Made by a program: the position numbers and the translations under genes. A stretch of DNA of 64,000 nucleotides from Gnetum montanum (Eukaryota > Streptophyta > Gnetopsida > Gnetales > Gnetaceae), in assembly GCA_015680685.1 (NCBI GenBank), contig MNCI01011934.1:1-64000 (forward strand), given 5' to 3'. This document shows, piece after piece, positions 46,440 to 57,285 of this stretch. Below the pieces are notes generated by a model, which saw nothing but the letters and a program-made list of their open reading frames with translations, ran no database searches and had not been told where the DNA came from. Position 1 is the stretch's first letter; the number at the start of each line of letters is the position of its first letter.

Positions 46440-46990
46440 GTTGAGGACTATAAGATCATGTGGTTTGCACGTCTTTGCACTATTCACTTGCACTATGAGT
46501 ACATGTGTGTGGCAGTGCATTACATGGCTTAAATTTCAAACTATGAGATCAATGTGATTCACATGTTCCCAACACTATTTTCATTGTAGTTTCAAATATC
46601 AACTACGAGAAAATTCAGGGTCACAGGATGTTGGTACTATGAGGTCATGTGGTTCACAAATCTTCATATTGTTCACCTGCATGGTGAGTACATGCGTGTT
46701 GTAGTGAATCACATGGCTTAAATTTAAAATCATGAGATGAATGCGATTTGCATGTTCACAACACTATTTTCAGCATAGTTTTAGATATCAACTATGAGTG
46801 AATTCATGATTGCAGGACATTGGCACTATTGCTTTTAAAAAGTTTGTGATTAAACTACGATCTACATGTCACTAGCATTGTTTTCAAATTAGTTTCAGAT
46901 CTTGACTGTGAGGGCATTTATGCTCATAATGCACTAGCGCTATTTTCTCTAGAAGACTTGTGATCGCACTACGATACACATGTCACTTGC
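46440..46990. repeat. 189-bp tandem repeat, two copies plus a partial
   Basis: (A/G)GATCATGTGGTTTGCAC at 46454 and GGTCATGTGGTTCACAA at 46643 begin two copies with period about 189. A diverged partial copy follows to about 46990. Confidence 0.75.
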
Positions 46991-47816
46991 ATGTTAATAA
47001 TTCTATGATGCACCTAGTCTAACAGTGGGGAGAAAATAGCTTAAACAACACTAAAATGTTTTAAAAGACTACACAATGCCTATATAGAAATGCATATATG
47101 TAATGGAGATTCCTCCAAAACACAACATATAACATACACTCTTCACCTACTTCTAAAAGGCTTGAATAATACATACTATAAAAATCAAACTTGCCTTATT
47201 TGAGACTATCTACTGGTCTTAATTGAAAACTTGAGATAACAATCAAAATTACTCCTATTTTAAAGTTATCAAAGAAATTTATCCATATAGAATAGAAAAA
47301 ATTATCAAATCACATGTATTAATCATTGAAACTTTTTTTGTACTAAAACTAAACTATTTTTATTAATTACATCAGAGAAATTATCGATCTATAGGACTAG
47401 TTTAGTGTTAACAATATTTTTGCATAATGCTTGTATATCTCAACAACCTATTGGAATTGAATTTATAACATTGAAAGATGAAAGACATCAACATTAACAA
47501 TCAAGTCATAGGTTGATATGAATCAATCTTAGCATCAAAAGTAATACTTCTAGTTCCTTGAAACATCAATGTATAAAAATAATAGAGTCATGTAAACTAT
47601 TAGTTAGAGAAGCTAAAATACCTCATTAATCAAAAACATTTAACATAAAAAACATGCATCGGATCATGGTATTGATTATAAAAAAGTGCCAATATTAGAC
47701 CACGTAAATACATAAATATCATCAAAAAGAAATAATAGAGGCAATTATGACTAAATACATATACATAGACATAATGGTCTAGTTAGATCTTGCTGCATTG
47801 TTGTCTTGAGCTTTGT
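46991..47816. other. AT-rich stretch, nothing identified
   Basis: No coding, repeat or RNA feature could be supported. Confidence 0.5.
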
Positions 47817-48990
47817 TTAGAGCATTAGTCTACATGAAATTTGTCTGTGTGATAGTATCATCAACGTCGGTGATTGGTGGCTCTCCATCCTAGGTATTCT
47901 TGATGGTCCTACCTTTGACTCATGGATCGAAGTGGTGATTCTAACAAACATAGGGTTAGGAATTTCCTTAATTTTCCATGAACTAGAGGACCCATGAAAT
48001 GACCAAAAATGTTTAGATGAGTATTTACCCAATGATTGAACATTCACAAATAGGCGGGTAAGGCTCTTATCCACCTGTCTAAAATGATGATGGATCTTCG
48101 ACTCCATGGCATCCATGTAGGTAATCAACTCATCCTCCATTACCTCTAAGTTGGCAAAAGTGTTGCATCATCTCCAAAATACTCTTGCTATTTGTTAGGA
48201 TTGATAAAAGCAACATGTATCTTCTTGGTGTGCCCATAAAACTAGTTCCAATCAACCCTTTCACCATCTTCTAGGACATGTGGGTCTAGGAGTCAAATGA
48301 GATCATTAAGTCATGTCCTAAGGACACATTGGGTGTAGAATGCACACCCCAAATGTGGCAAATGATCCTCACCAAAAACTTGTACTTCTTTATCATCCCC
48401 CTCAAGTTCAGTGATTTGCTAATGCCTTTGCTGATGCTACCAGTAGACATAGCTACCAGAAGACACGGCTAATGGGAAAGACAATGTAGAAGCATCTCTA
48501 CTAACGATCTCCATTCTCTGCATTATAATGTGGGGATAGTTTAGTAAATAGTCCCTCTCTAAATCTAGCAGAACCATTAGGGCAAAGGATATCCCATGAG
48601 TGTGATGCATGATACCTAGCGGGTTTGTGTGAATTTCCCTAATAAGAACTTTCCATCATGGGTTGAAGTTCCTATAAGGTCATCCTATCTCACTAGTCTT
48701 CACCTCAGGCACCTTACACAACAATTGTGTTTTTTCTCAGAAGTAGTAGTCACAAAAAATTCATTGTATGCATTAATAGACATGTTAAGTACCTACCCCA
48801 AGATCTACCCCATGAGTGTATAAGTAGAGTCACCAATCTCAACCACCTTCAAAATGCATGATCCTTGGTGATGTGCCACATAAAATTGATGGACCTCCTC
48901 TTCATAATAATCAAAACCTTCAATGATGATGAATTCAAGACACCATTCAACAAGCTTGTTAAGCATATCTAGCCAAAAAAGTTGCTTCAA
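47817..48990 (-). pseudogene. Unidentified decayed coding remnant
   Basis: Two open pieces on the minus strand: 48990-48805 (LVEWCLEFIIIEGFDYYEEE, YVAHHQGSCILKVVEIGDS) and 48140-47817 (MDAMESKIHHHFRQVDKSL). Reading across stops between them gives WKVLIREIHTNPLG and LNYPHIIMQRMEI. This loosely resembles the N-terminal domain of the ORF2 proteins and other plant LTR-element proteins, but the match is too weak to name it. Confidence 0.4.
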
Positions 48991-49174
48991 GGATCGGAAG
49001 TTCCTTAGACTCTACAAGGGGGATGATCTAAGTTTCACCTACCTTCATTGTCACTCCTCTCATGCTAATGTTTCCTATGCATGTTGATATGCCTCTTGCT
49101 TTTTTGAAATATCCCATGTAATAGCCTAAGAGGCTAACTAATATCTTCCCTATGTTTGTGCTCTCTCTTGTGCC

Positions 49175-50257
49175 TGTTATGGACCTTTTGATTTTGGTAT
49201 GTCAAAACATTAAGAAAAATGGCAAATAAGTTTGTTTGTATGTGTGTGTAGTTGTTGTGCTTATAGGATAAGAACTTGGATTAAGCAAAGCCATGGACAA
49301 GGGATGATGTAGTCATCATGCAAGAGTAAGATGAAGAAAGATGTCACTAGGAAGCAATAGATATCTTGGCATATTTGGGGTGAAATCTAAGAAAATTTAG
49401 AAAGACATCTTTAGAAATAGTAAGATGTCTTTCATGAGGTAAAGACATCTTTGTAGAATTTAGACCAAATACAAAAAGACGTCTTCCAGTGAGCAAAGAT
49501 GTCTTTTAGAGTAGAGACTTCAAAAAGAAATATTTTAGGAAATAAAGACATCTTCATGATTTGATGGAAAATTCAAACAGATATCTTAAGAATGATAAAG
49601 ATGTCTTCCATGATTGTTAGTGATCGTTAGTTAGCTATTGCACATGTTTTGAGAAGGAATTAGCAACAATGTAGCTATAATAAGACTTCATGTGCATTGG
49701 AAAATGTGCAAGCATTATTGTATTCATTGTACAATCATTTATAATTATTGAATTATTTGTTGCTCTTCATTATCTAATCATTTTGGCTTTGTAAAGTTTG
49801 CTGTACCTAATTGTGCAAGGATCAGCAAATTGAGGTGCAATCATTCCTTGTATTTCTTATTCTTGTTGCCATGTGGGGTTGATCTACTTGAGCTTGTCGG
49901 GATCATGTGGGATTGAGTTGTTGGTGCTGTAGTACAACACGTCGATGTAGAGCTCAAGATTGTAAAGGTTGTGGAATCCTTGAATCCAAATTTCCAAGCC
50001 TGATGGAACCTTATGGGGTTGAGTGATTGGTATTGTGGTACAACACTTCGGAGTGGGGCTTGAAGATTGTACAAGGTGTGGACCCTTCAATCACATTTTG
50101 AGAGTAATTAAGTCTAGAGGTGTGCTTGTGATCTACCCTTTGAGTATGGAGTACCCAAGTTGGGGAACTATGTAAATTTGTGTGTGTGCTTTGTTTGTTT
50201 AAGTTTTGATTTGGGGAACTTATTCATCCCGCATTTCTAAGTTCAATGTTCCATAAG
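49175..50257 (+). repeat. 5' LTR of a Ty1/copia element
   Basis: Begins TGTTATGG and ends near CCATAA, directly followed by a Met-type PBS. U3 (49320-49620) contains at least seven AAGACATCTT or AAGATGTCTT palindrome-like modules. Confidence 0.6.
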
Positions 50258-50270
50258 TGGTATTGAAGCC
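50258..50270 (+). promoter_or_regulatory. Primer-binding site, initiator tRNA-Met type
   Basis: TGGTATTGAAGCC differs by two transitions from TGGTATCAGAGCC, the usual copia PBS. Confidence 0.75.
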
Positions 50271-50339
50271 TAGTACTCTTTATTGCATCATCTACTTCAA
50301 GAGTGGAAATTGGAGGGGACTTCCTATACAAAGCCACCC

Positions 50340-52190
50340 ATGTTCAATAGATTTGAATTCACCTATTGGAACGCCAGAATGCAAGGGTTCTTCAAATCTA
50401 TGGAGTTTGAAGTTTGAGAGTTAATCTTGGAAGGCTACATTCCACCCATCGACGACACCACTGGCATCATCAAGCCTCACAACAAATGGTCACAAGAAGA
50501 AAAGGAAAAGTTCATGTTTAATTCAAAAGAAAAAAAATTCTTTATATTGTGCTTTGAATAAATTTGAATTTAATAGGGTAGTAGGATGTAAAACGGCTAA
50601 AGAAATTTGGAAAACTTTAGAAGCTACTTATGAAGGAACCTCTATTATTAAGTAATCAAAATTGTTAGTTTGGCAAAGTGAATATGATAAAATCAAAATG
50701 CGAGAAGGTGAGAAAATGAAGGATTATTTTTCTAGAGCTAATGATCTTGTTGTAGCCATTATAGGAACATGGAAAGACTTACTCAAAAGTGACACCATAA
50801 TCAAAATGATCAAAACTCTACAACTAGAGTTCAAGCCTAAGATCATAGCCATGGAGGAAATTAGAGATTTCTCAACTTTGAAATTTTAGGAACTTCAAAG
50901 TGCTCTCATTGCCTATGAAATGAATCTAATAAGAGACTGAGCAATTCAAGAAAAACTTATTGCTCTAAAGATTACCTCCAAGGAGAAGGAGGTTAATGAG
51001 CATGATGAGGGTAGTGAAGAGAAGATTTGCCTTCTCACTAGGAAGCTTTAATGACTAATTGCTAGGAAGAACAAAGGGACATATTCACAAAGATTCAATC
51101 AACTTAAAGGTAAAGAAAGAGGTAAGAACCTTTTGAACTCTAACATAGATTTTTCTTCCATAGAATGTTGGATGTGTGGAGGTAGAGCCCATGTGGCCTT
51201 CAAATGTCCTAGTAGCCTCAAGGTTCAATATAAGAACAAATCCCTTGAAGAAGTAAAGAAAACCAACTTTTATACAAGTTGGGATGATGGGGAATAGAGT
51301 GAAGAAGAAGTGGAGGAAGATGCAAAAAATTCTCAGGTCATCTGCATGTCCCTCATTGATGGTGATTCATTAGATGGTAAACTAAATGATGATGAAAAGT
51401 ATGATTTATTATGTAAAGAACTTTTGAATTTTCAAAATCCTTATACTAAGTTAAATAAACAAGGTAAGTCTAAAGAACATGAATTATCTTTGTTAAATTT
51501 ATCTATTTCCAATCTTGATAAACAACTCTTAGAATTAAAGGCTAAGAATGAGAATCTAACCTTATCTTTAGAATAGGCAAAAGTGGAAGTTGCAAATGTT
51601 AAACCAATAAATGAACAATTAACGAAGGGAAAGTAGTCCCTTCAATTAGTACATGGACAAGGAAGAAGCCCATATGATAAAAGTGGACTTGGATGTTGTC
51701 ACCAAGAAGAGGAACCTTTATCTCATTCAAAGAAAAAATAAAAAAATAAGTACTCTACATCAAGGGAAGCTTCTATCGAACATAAAACTCCTCAAAGGTT
51801 TAGTCCTTGTAGTTATTTTTCCAATAGGAGAATTTGATGTTATTATTGTAACAAGATTGGACATAAACAAAGGGAGTGCAATCTAAAGCTTTATCATATG
51901 AGTACATGGACATATCACAAGACTCCTTGGTTTTATCAAAGTGCACTAAGAAAAGGTTTTATGTAGGATCAAAAAGAAAATTGGAAGTCAACCCAAAGGA
52001 CTAAGGCTATCATAAGGGAATGGAAAATTAAATAGAACCAAGTGCATTAGGACACTTTCCTTAACAAATTTGTAAGAGAAATTCATGCATTGGACATTGG
52101 GGAAGTTCAGTTCAAAGGAGATTCCTCAAAAGAGGAAACACATTCCTTAGCTCTTTAGACACCATCATATTTTGATAGCGTGATAGGTAG
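50340..52190 (+). pseudogene. Ty1/copia gag (UBN2-type), pol absent
   Basis: Start ATG at 50340 (MFNRFEFTYWNARMQGF). The gag core runs to about 50935: LILEGYIPPIDDTTG, LLVWQSEYDKIKMREGE, DLVVAIIGTWKDLLKSD. Two CCHC knuckles follow: CWMCGGRAHVAFKC (about 51168-51210) and CYYCNKIGHKQREC (about 51840-51885). A coiled-coil segment lies between (51310-51576, LSLLNLSISNLDKQLLELK). Stops and a few frameshifts disable it. No protease, integrase or RT follows before unrelated sequence, so the copy is deleted or gag-only. Confidence 0.82.
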
Positions 52191-52244
52191 GTAGAGGTAA
52201 GTTTTTTTTTTCAAAGTTTAGTTAAGGCTATAAACCAATGGCAA

Positions 52245-52460
52245 TCTTCTAGAACCTCATTTTGACTTTTGAAGAAAGACATCTTTCCAAAGTGAAAGAC
52301 ATCTTTGCTAAGATGTCTTTGGTAGAACAAAGACATCTCTCTAGATTTTTGTTTGTTGTAAGAAAGACATCTTTCATAAATGAAATATCTCTACTAAATT
52401 TTTGCATGTGAAAAATATGTCTTTCTATCAAAAATATGTCTTGTTTCTCATTCAAAGCTG
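52245..52460. repeat. Second cluster of AAAGACATCTTT modules
   Basis: At least six AAGACATCTT(T) or AAGATGTCTT modules, as in the copia U3 at 49320-49620. It could be part of a degraded 3' LTR, but no TGTTATGG start is found. Confidence 0.65.
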
Positions 52461-52816
52461 TAAGAAGGGTGTACCTGTGCTAGAGATACCTTTATTTAAA
52501 GGTAAGTGGAGTCTTGGTGAGTACTCAGAAAAAAGGAGTTCTTCTCACATAGCAGTAGCAACACTTAGCACTAGATCACCAAAAAAAAAGGATGCCTCAC
52601 CATAGTTGAGAAGATCAAAATCTTCTAGAGATTAGATTACCTCCTCTCTAAAGAGGATATGTAGACCCATTGCCCAAGCAATTGGAAATCTTGGAAGAAT
52701 CCTGTCTTGTGTAAGAGCTTAGATGAGGCTGGGATTTCTCCTTCCTCTGATGGTTAGGTATTTGAGGAGGTCACTACTTCTTCCATTGCTAACAATGAGG
52801 AGGATGGTTGATGGGA

Positions 52817-52905
52817 TGGGATATCGCGTATGCGATATCGCATCCCCTGCGATATCATGTATGCGATATTGTGTCTTCCCCTGCGATATCGTATACGCGA
52901 TATCA
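52817..52905. repeat. GCGATATCGC palindrome array outside element E
   Basis: Five intact GATATC modules plus one decayed module (GATATT), most within GCGATATCGC/GCGTATGC contexts, separated by CCCCTGC spacers. It resembles the U3 array of element D, but it lies just outside the E LTR edge. It may be the truncated U3 or internal promoter of an older family member into which E inserted. Confidence 0.75.
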
Positions 52906-52916
52906 CAGCGCACCAC

Positions 52917-53807
52917 TAATGAGCGGCTAGGTATCTTTACGTCCAACCATACGAATCACGAGCGTTCACACGCGACTCAGTCAAAATCTGTAGACTGTAA
53001 GCCCTTAACATACACCAGACTTCTAACTAGTGAAACCTTGGATTAGAATGGTCATTGTCATCCTAATCTCACTTGTGAAGCTCTGTTTACATTGGTTGAG
53101 TGAGACTAAGGTTAATGATTTTTATATCTTTTAATTATCTTTTTGGCGACTAATCATTTTGGAAAATAAGGATAGAATATTAATTAATCTAAGATTATAT
53201 TAATCTAAATCTTAACTATTCCTAACATAAGTACCTGGTCCCATCTTCCAAGAACATTCTAAGCGTTTCCTAACACTATTGGGTTACCAGACGTTAAGCG
53301 TCACTAGGCTTACCAAGTGTTTGGATTACGTTTGAGATGGTTGTACTTATGGCCTTAATGAACTATGAAGGAATAATAACGATTGAAATTATAATAATGA
53401 AAACATAAATAATTAACAATTAACTAATAAAGCATAAACAAGTAATTAATAAAGCATAAACATATTAAACTATTAAATGCATCAGACAACTAAGTCCAAA
53501 TGCTGCAAGGTATGCTTGAATAGTTCGTCTTTATTGCCATCACGCCAGTGGGCTCAAATACATCAACACTAGAATAAAGATCCGATCACTTTTCATACAC
53601 CTGCTATAGGCACTTGGAAAATATTCTATCTCTTGCAGGAGAAAATTGCAAGAGCTTCACTACAACTACTCAAAAGATTCCTAAATGAGGTGGAAGGCCC
53701 TCATATTTATAGGCCGGGAAGGGTGGCTGTGTAAATGGGGCCACGTCGATGTAGGGTGGCTACGTCGACGCGGTCCAGTCGATGCATTGACTTTTGACAC
53801 TTCATCA
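52917..53807 (-). repeat. 3' LTR of element E
   Basis: Minus strand from TGATGAAGTGTC (53807) to TCATTA (52917), 891 bases. U3 has GTCGAC (53764-53769) and related TCGACG/TCGATG modules, then TATAAATA (53704-53711, minus). Preceded by CTCGAGGACGAG and GTGGGGGTA, the polypurine side. Confidence 0.85.
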
Positions 53808-54057
53808 TACCCCCACGACTGAGCAAAAACTCGTCCTCGAGTTACTTTACAATTTGGACGGTATGGATTCTTATTTACAACACACATAACTTAAGCACAC
53901 ACATGACACACACATGATACAACATGAATTTACCAAGTGCCCGAGTTACAGAGGAGGAAAAATTACAAAAATGGTGGTGTTCAGAGACAAAATTGAACAT
54001 CTCGCTGGTCCTAGAGCCTCTACTGTGTAGGATGATGTACAAAATTGCTGGAGGATA

Positions 54058-56839
54058 TCACACCGTCCTTGGGGACGGTGGTTCTGATGGATCTTCTCCA
54101 GCCTCTGGCCCATGCGTATGTGGCGGCATGGATGTCGGTAACCCCGCTATAGCTACAACTTCTGAAGATAGCGGGAAAGCCTCCAAGAGAGCCCCCATTT
54201 TCTCTTCTTTTCTTCTATGGTCGTTCATGGTCTAGGAAGCTTCTCCAATGTGTGCTGGAACTGGAATTTCCCAAGGGCAAGGCAGCGCTGGAATGAGTTC
54301 TTTCAAATTGACAAACTAGGCTGCAAACTATTTGCATTCAATATCGAATGCTCGGATTGATGCTTGCAGTTGCTGGTAGTCACTCATTCATCGGGCCAGG
54401 TCCTCCACAATGGTATGTTGGGCTTCAAAACTTGTACGGAGGACCTCGAGTTTCGCGTTTACTATTTCCAGCTTCTATTTTTTTGCCTTGTGTGCCTGGA
54501 ACTCACCCTCGTTTAGGGAATACGAGGTAGCCACTTGTTTCTCCAACTCTGACCGTGGTCTCCCAACTGTGAGCATAGCCAGGTTTGCATACCGAAGGTT
54601 GGCTAACTCCATGTATTTTGTCATTTCTTCAATTTGCAGCTCCTTTAGGTGGATTTCTGCTTTGTTGTAGGCATTCAATCCAGCGAAGATGGATGGCCAT
54701 ACATTGTAGCTCCTTTAGGTTCATTTGGGCCTTAGTGACTTGAATGTGCTTCTCGTTTACCTCCTTTTGCAATCCCACTTGGTTCCTGTAATGATTTTTG
54801 AGTTTTTCAAATTTTAGGGCCTCATTCTTCCAAGCGGCAATTTCGATTACAGACTTCTGTCGCAATACTTGAACCTCCTCCATTGACAGATTTCAGTTCT
54901 TAGTAGCCAACCTTCTCATATCTGCGTTCATCCTAGCTAGCTCCTCCTGCTGTTGGTGGATGAAATATTTTATGTGCTCGTTCTCTGCACCAACATTATG
55001 CAGGTGATGAACTTCTGCGGTTAGCTGCATGTTCTCCTGGTGAACCTCCACCAAGTCCTTCTCTAAATGATACGCTCAGGCATCTACTGTGGACTTGTCT
55101 AGGATCGTCATCTCCCTTTCATCGTTAACAACCTAAAGTTTAAGCTAAAGCTGTTGAAAAGCTTCATCTCTTATGATTTCGATGTTGAGAATGGCTGGAT
55201 CGGCAAGTTGGGCTCTTAATTGGGCAACCTCCGTTGCCAAGCGCTAACAAGAAGCTTGAGCGATTTCTAGTTGCCCCTCCAAAACAAGGCTCTTGCCCCT
55301 TGCCAATAATAGCTCTGACTAGGTTACAGTGATGTTGTCTAGAAGATCGAAGACATTTGAAAGTGGTTGTTCGGTTCCTACCAGTCGATCCAACATTTCT
55401 TTATGTTGGGCTACATCCATCTTGCTACGTGAAGTTCCGGCAGACACCTATACATCTTGTAATCCATGGATGTTTGGTACAGGTGCTATCGGTGCATTGA
55501 GAGTAGTAGCAATGGTATCAACAACCACTTCAGTCATAACTTCTTGTTCCTGGTGTTGCATCACCAGGACTGTTGCCCCCTCACCATCCTCCAAGCGTAC
55601 TGAGAAGGTAGCAGCATTCTTTGAGATTTCAGGGAATAATTGCTGGGTTGTAGTTGATACATCTTGGATGCTTGGATATGTTCTAGTTGGAATGGGTGCT
55701 CGAGGGGTGAAAAATATCGACCCTGCCCTTTCAAGCAAGCTTGACTGATTGGATCATCTCCTCCACCAGTTCTGCCAGATGGCTCTCGCTGACTTGAGAG
55801 CATTTCTTGGATCTCACAGATGTATTCTGTTGTGTTGTGCGAGCTCGGCTACGTTGTTTGCACAGGTGGTGGAGGTGGTTGCTGCTCTTCCTTTGTCTGT
55901 GTGGCAATAGGCATTTTTTCTTTCATCATTTCTCGCCATGAGGCAATTGGGGCATACCATACGATGTCGTTAGAATACTGTGCTATCCCTGCCTATTTAC
56001 ACAACTTTCGAATTAGGCAGGGAAAGGTGAGAGCTTATCTTCCACGTTCGTTCTCTACGAACCTCTTTTCAATCTCCAAAAATAATAGCTGTGGAAGACT
56101 CATGGGAAATTTTCCACTCAAGGTGGCACATGCACGAGCGGAGAAGATAGTGATTTTACTCGGTCTTACTGTTGGATTCAGATGGTAAGATGCTATTTTT
56201 GAATAGACTCTCTCCACCGTGGTCAAGGATCCGAATTCCTTGCACTCTACCCCATAGCACTGTTGGATCCATTACACCTTTACCTTTGGATCAGCCTGCT
56301 TAGGAATTTCTGCCACATCTGCCCCAACTTCAGGAAACCCCAGAGCTTGCACTATAGCTTTCAAAGAGTAAGAGACATAAATGTCTTTAATTCTTACTCT
56401 TGACCCTAGCTATCGATTCGTCTAGAAGGGATATGTTTCTCCTAAGTACCACTCACCATTGGTTGTGATGATTGGCCACATCGGAGAGTTCTGCAATTGA
56501 AGTCTCACATCTTCTGGAGCGTTCTCAAGGAATGGTCCAAAATTTAACTCTTGGAGGACCGTCCATTGCACCTCACATGGTGTGATAGCATCAAGACAGG
56601 CTTAGGTCAGGGTGACCTCAAGCTGTGGTGCTATCCCAGGAGTTTCATCCCCTAGTGATTTCACGCCATGAATCTCCTCTTCAGGAATTTGGCAAACAGA
56701 TTCCACGTCAGGTCCTTCACGGAAGGGCCTAGTGGCATGAGAGCCCTCTGCATACTTTGGCAGTTGTTCACCTCGTCCCCTTCTCGTACGTGGGCACTTG
56801 TCCCTTGGTTGTGATGGTCCTTTGTCCCTTGGGTGCCAT
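54058..56839 (-). pseudogene. ORF2-E, plant-transposon-like domain plus coiled coil
   Basis: The start ATG at 56839 (MAPKGQRT) directly follows TTTTTTTTCAA, a probable decayed acceptor. The stop is at 54058 (PSEPPSPRTV). The N-terminal domain is well kept: LQELNFGPFLENAPEDVRLQ, SPMWPI, WYLGETYPF, then TTVERVYSKIASYHLNPTVR and LPQLLFLEIEKRFVENERGR, ending LTFPCLIRKLCK. A PPPPPP hinge follows. The C-terminal half is helical with VIEIAAWKNEALKFEKLKNH and MELANLRYANLAMLTVGRPR. The order matches D and A. Several single-base stops (many TAG/TAA from CAG/CAA or TGG) and frameshifts are present. Lies between integrase and the 3' LTR, in the place occupied by env-like genes in Athila elements, but shows no membrane segment. 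Confidence 0.8.
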
Positions 56840-57060
56840 TTGAAAAAAAACATAACCGTCTGTTAGACCGTTTAGAAGTAGCCTAAAATGGTCTATATAT
56901 ACCTTTTCAGTTTGACCAAGTTATGTTAATGGCATAGGCATACCGTTAAGTCTTCCGGAGTGTTTGATTTAGGGACTAGGGCCAAAGGTTTTGTAATTAA
57001 CAACTAATTAATTAATTAATTAATTACACAAGGACACCACCCCCACGACAGTGTGCATAC
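56840..57060 (-). other. Leader intron of ORF2-E
   Basis: Donor GAG/GTATGC at 57060 (minus strand). The acceptor side is TTTTTTTTCAA next to the ATG, where an AG to AA change is the simplest explanation. 221 bases, including an ATTA run (57004-57027). Confidence 0.55.
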
Positions 57061-57179
57061 CTCTAGTTGCATAAAAAGGGAAGGACAGGTTGTTGCAGAT
57101 ACACGACGGAATGTACGTGTGTTGGGAAGGGTTAGGTAGAAAAAACCACAAAAAATCCCCTCAATTTGGACTCCAAATG

Positions 57180-57285
57180 ATGAAAAATGAAGAAGTGTGG
57201 TGGGGTATATATAGGGGTTGGGCACTGCGTCGACGGGGCCGCATATATGGGGCCGCATATATGGGGCCCCATATATGCTGCACTG
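57180..57285 (-). promoter_or_regulatory. Internal promoter of ORF2-E
   Basis: Minus strand: three GCATATATG-type palindromes separated by GGCCCC (57241-57278), then GTCGAC (57229-57234), then CCTATATATACC (TATA at 57206-57213). The GTCGAC core is the one found in E's own LTR U3, where it also precedes the TATA box. Confidence 0.6.

Noticed and set aside
37240-47000. Possible CRISPR-like arrays because of regular repeats
   Set aside because: The repeats are degenerate plant satellites without conserved repeat/spacer structure, in eukaryotic DNA.
55329-55748. 139-residue plus-strand open frame
   Set aside because: Antisense to the ORF2-E coiled-coil hinge region; the minus strand carries the conserved protein.
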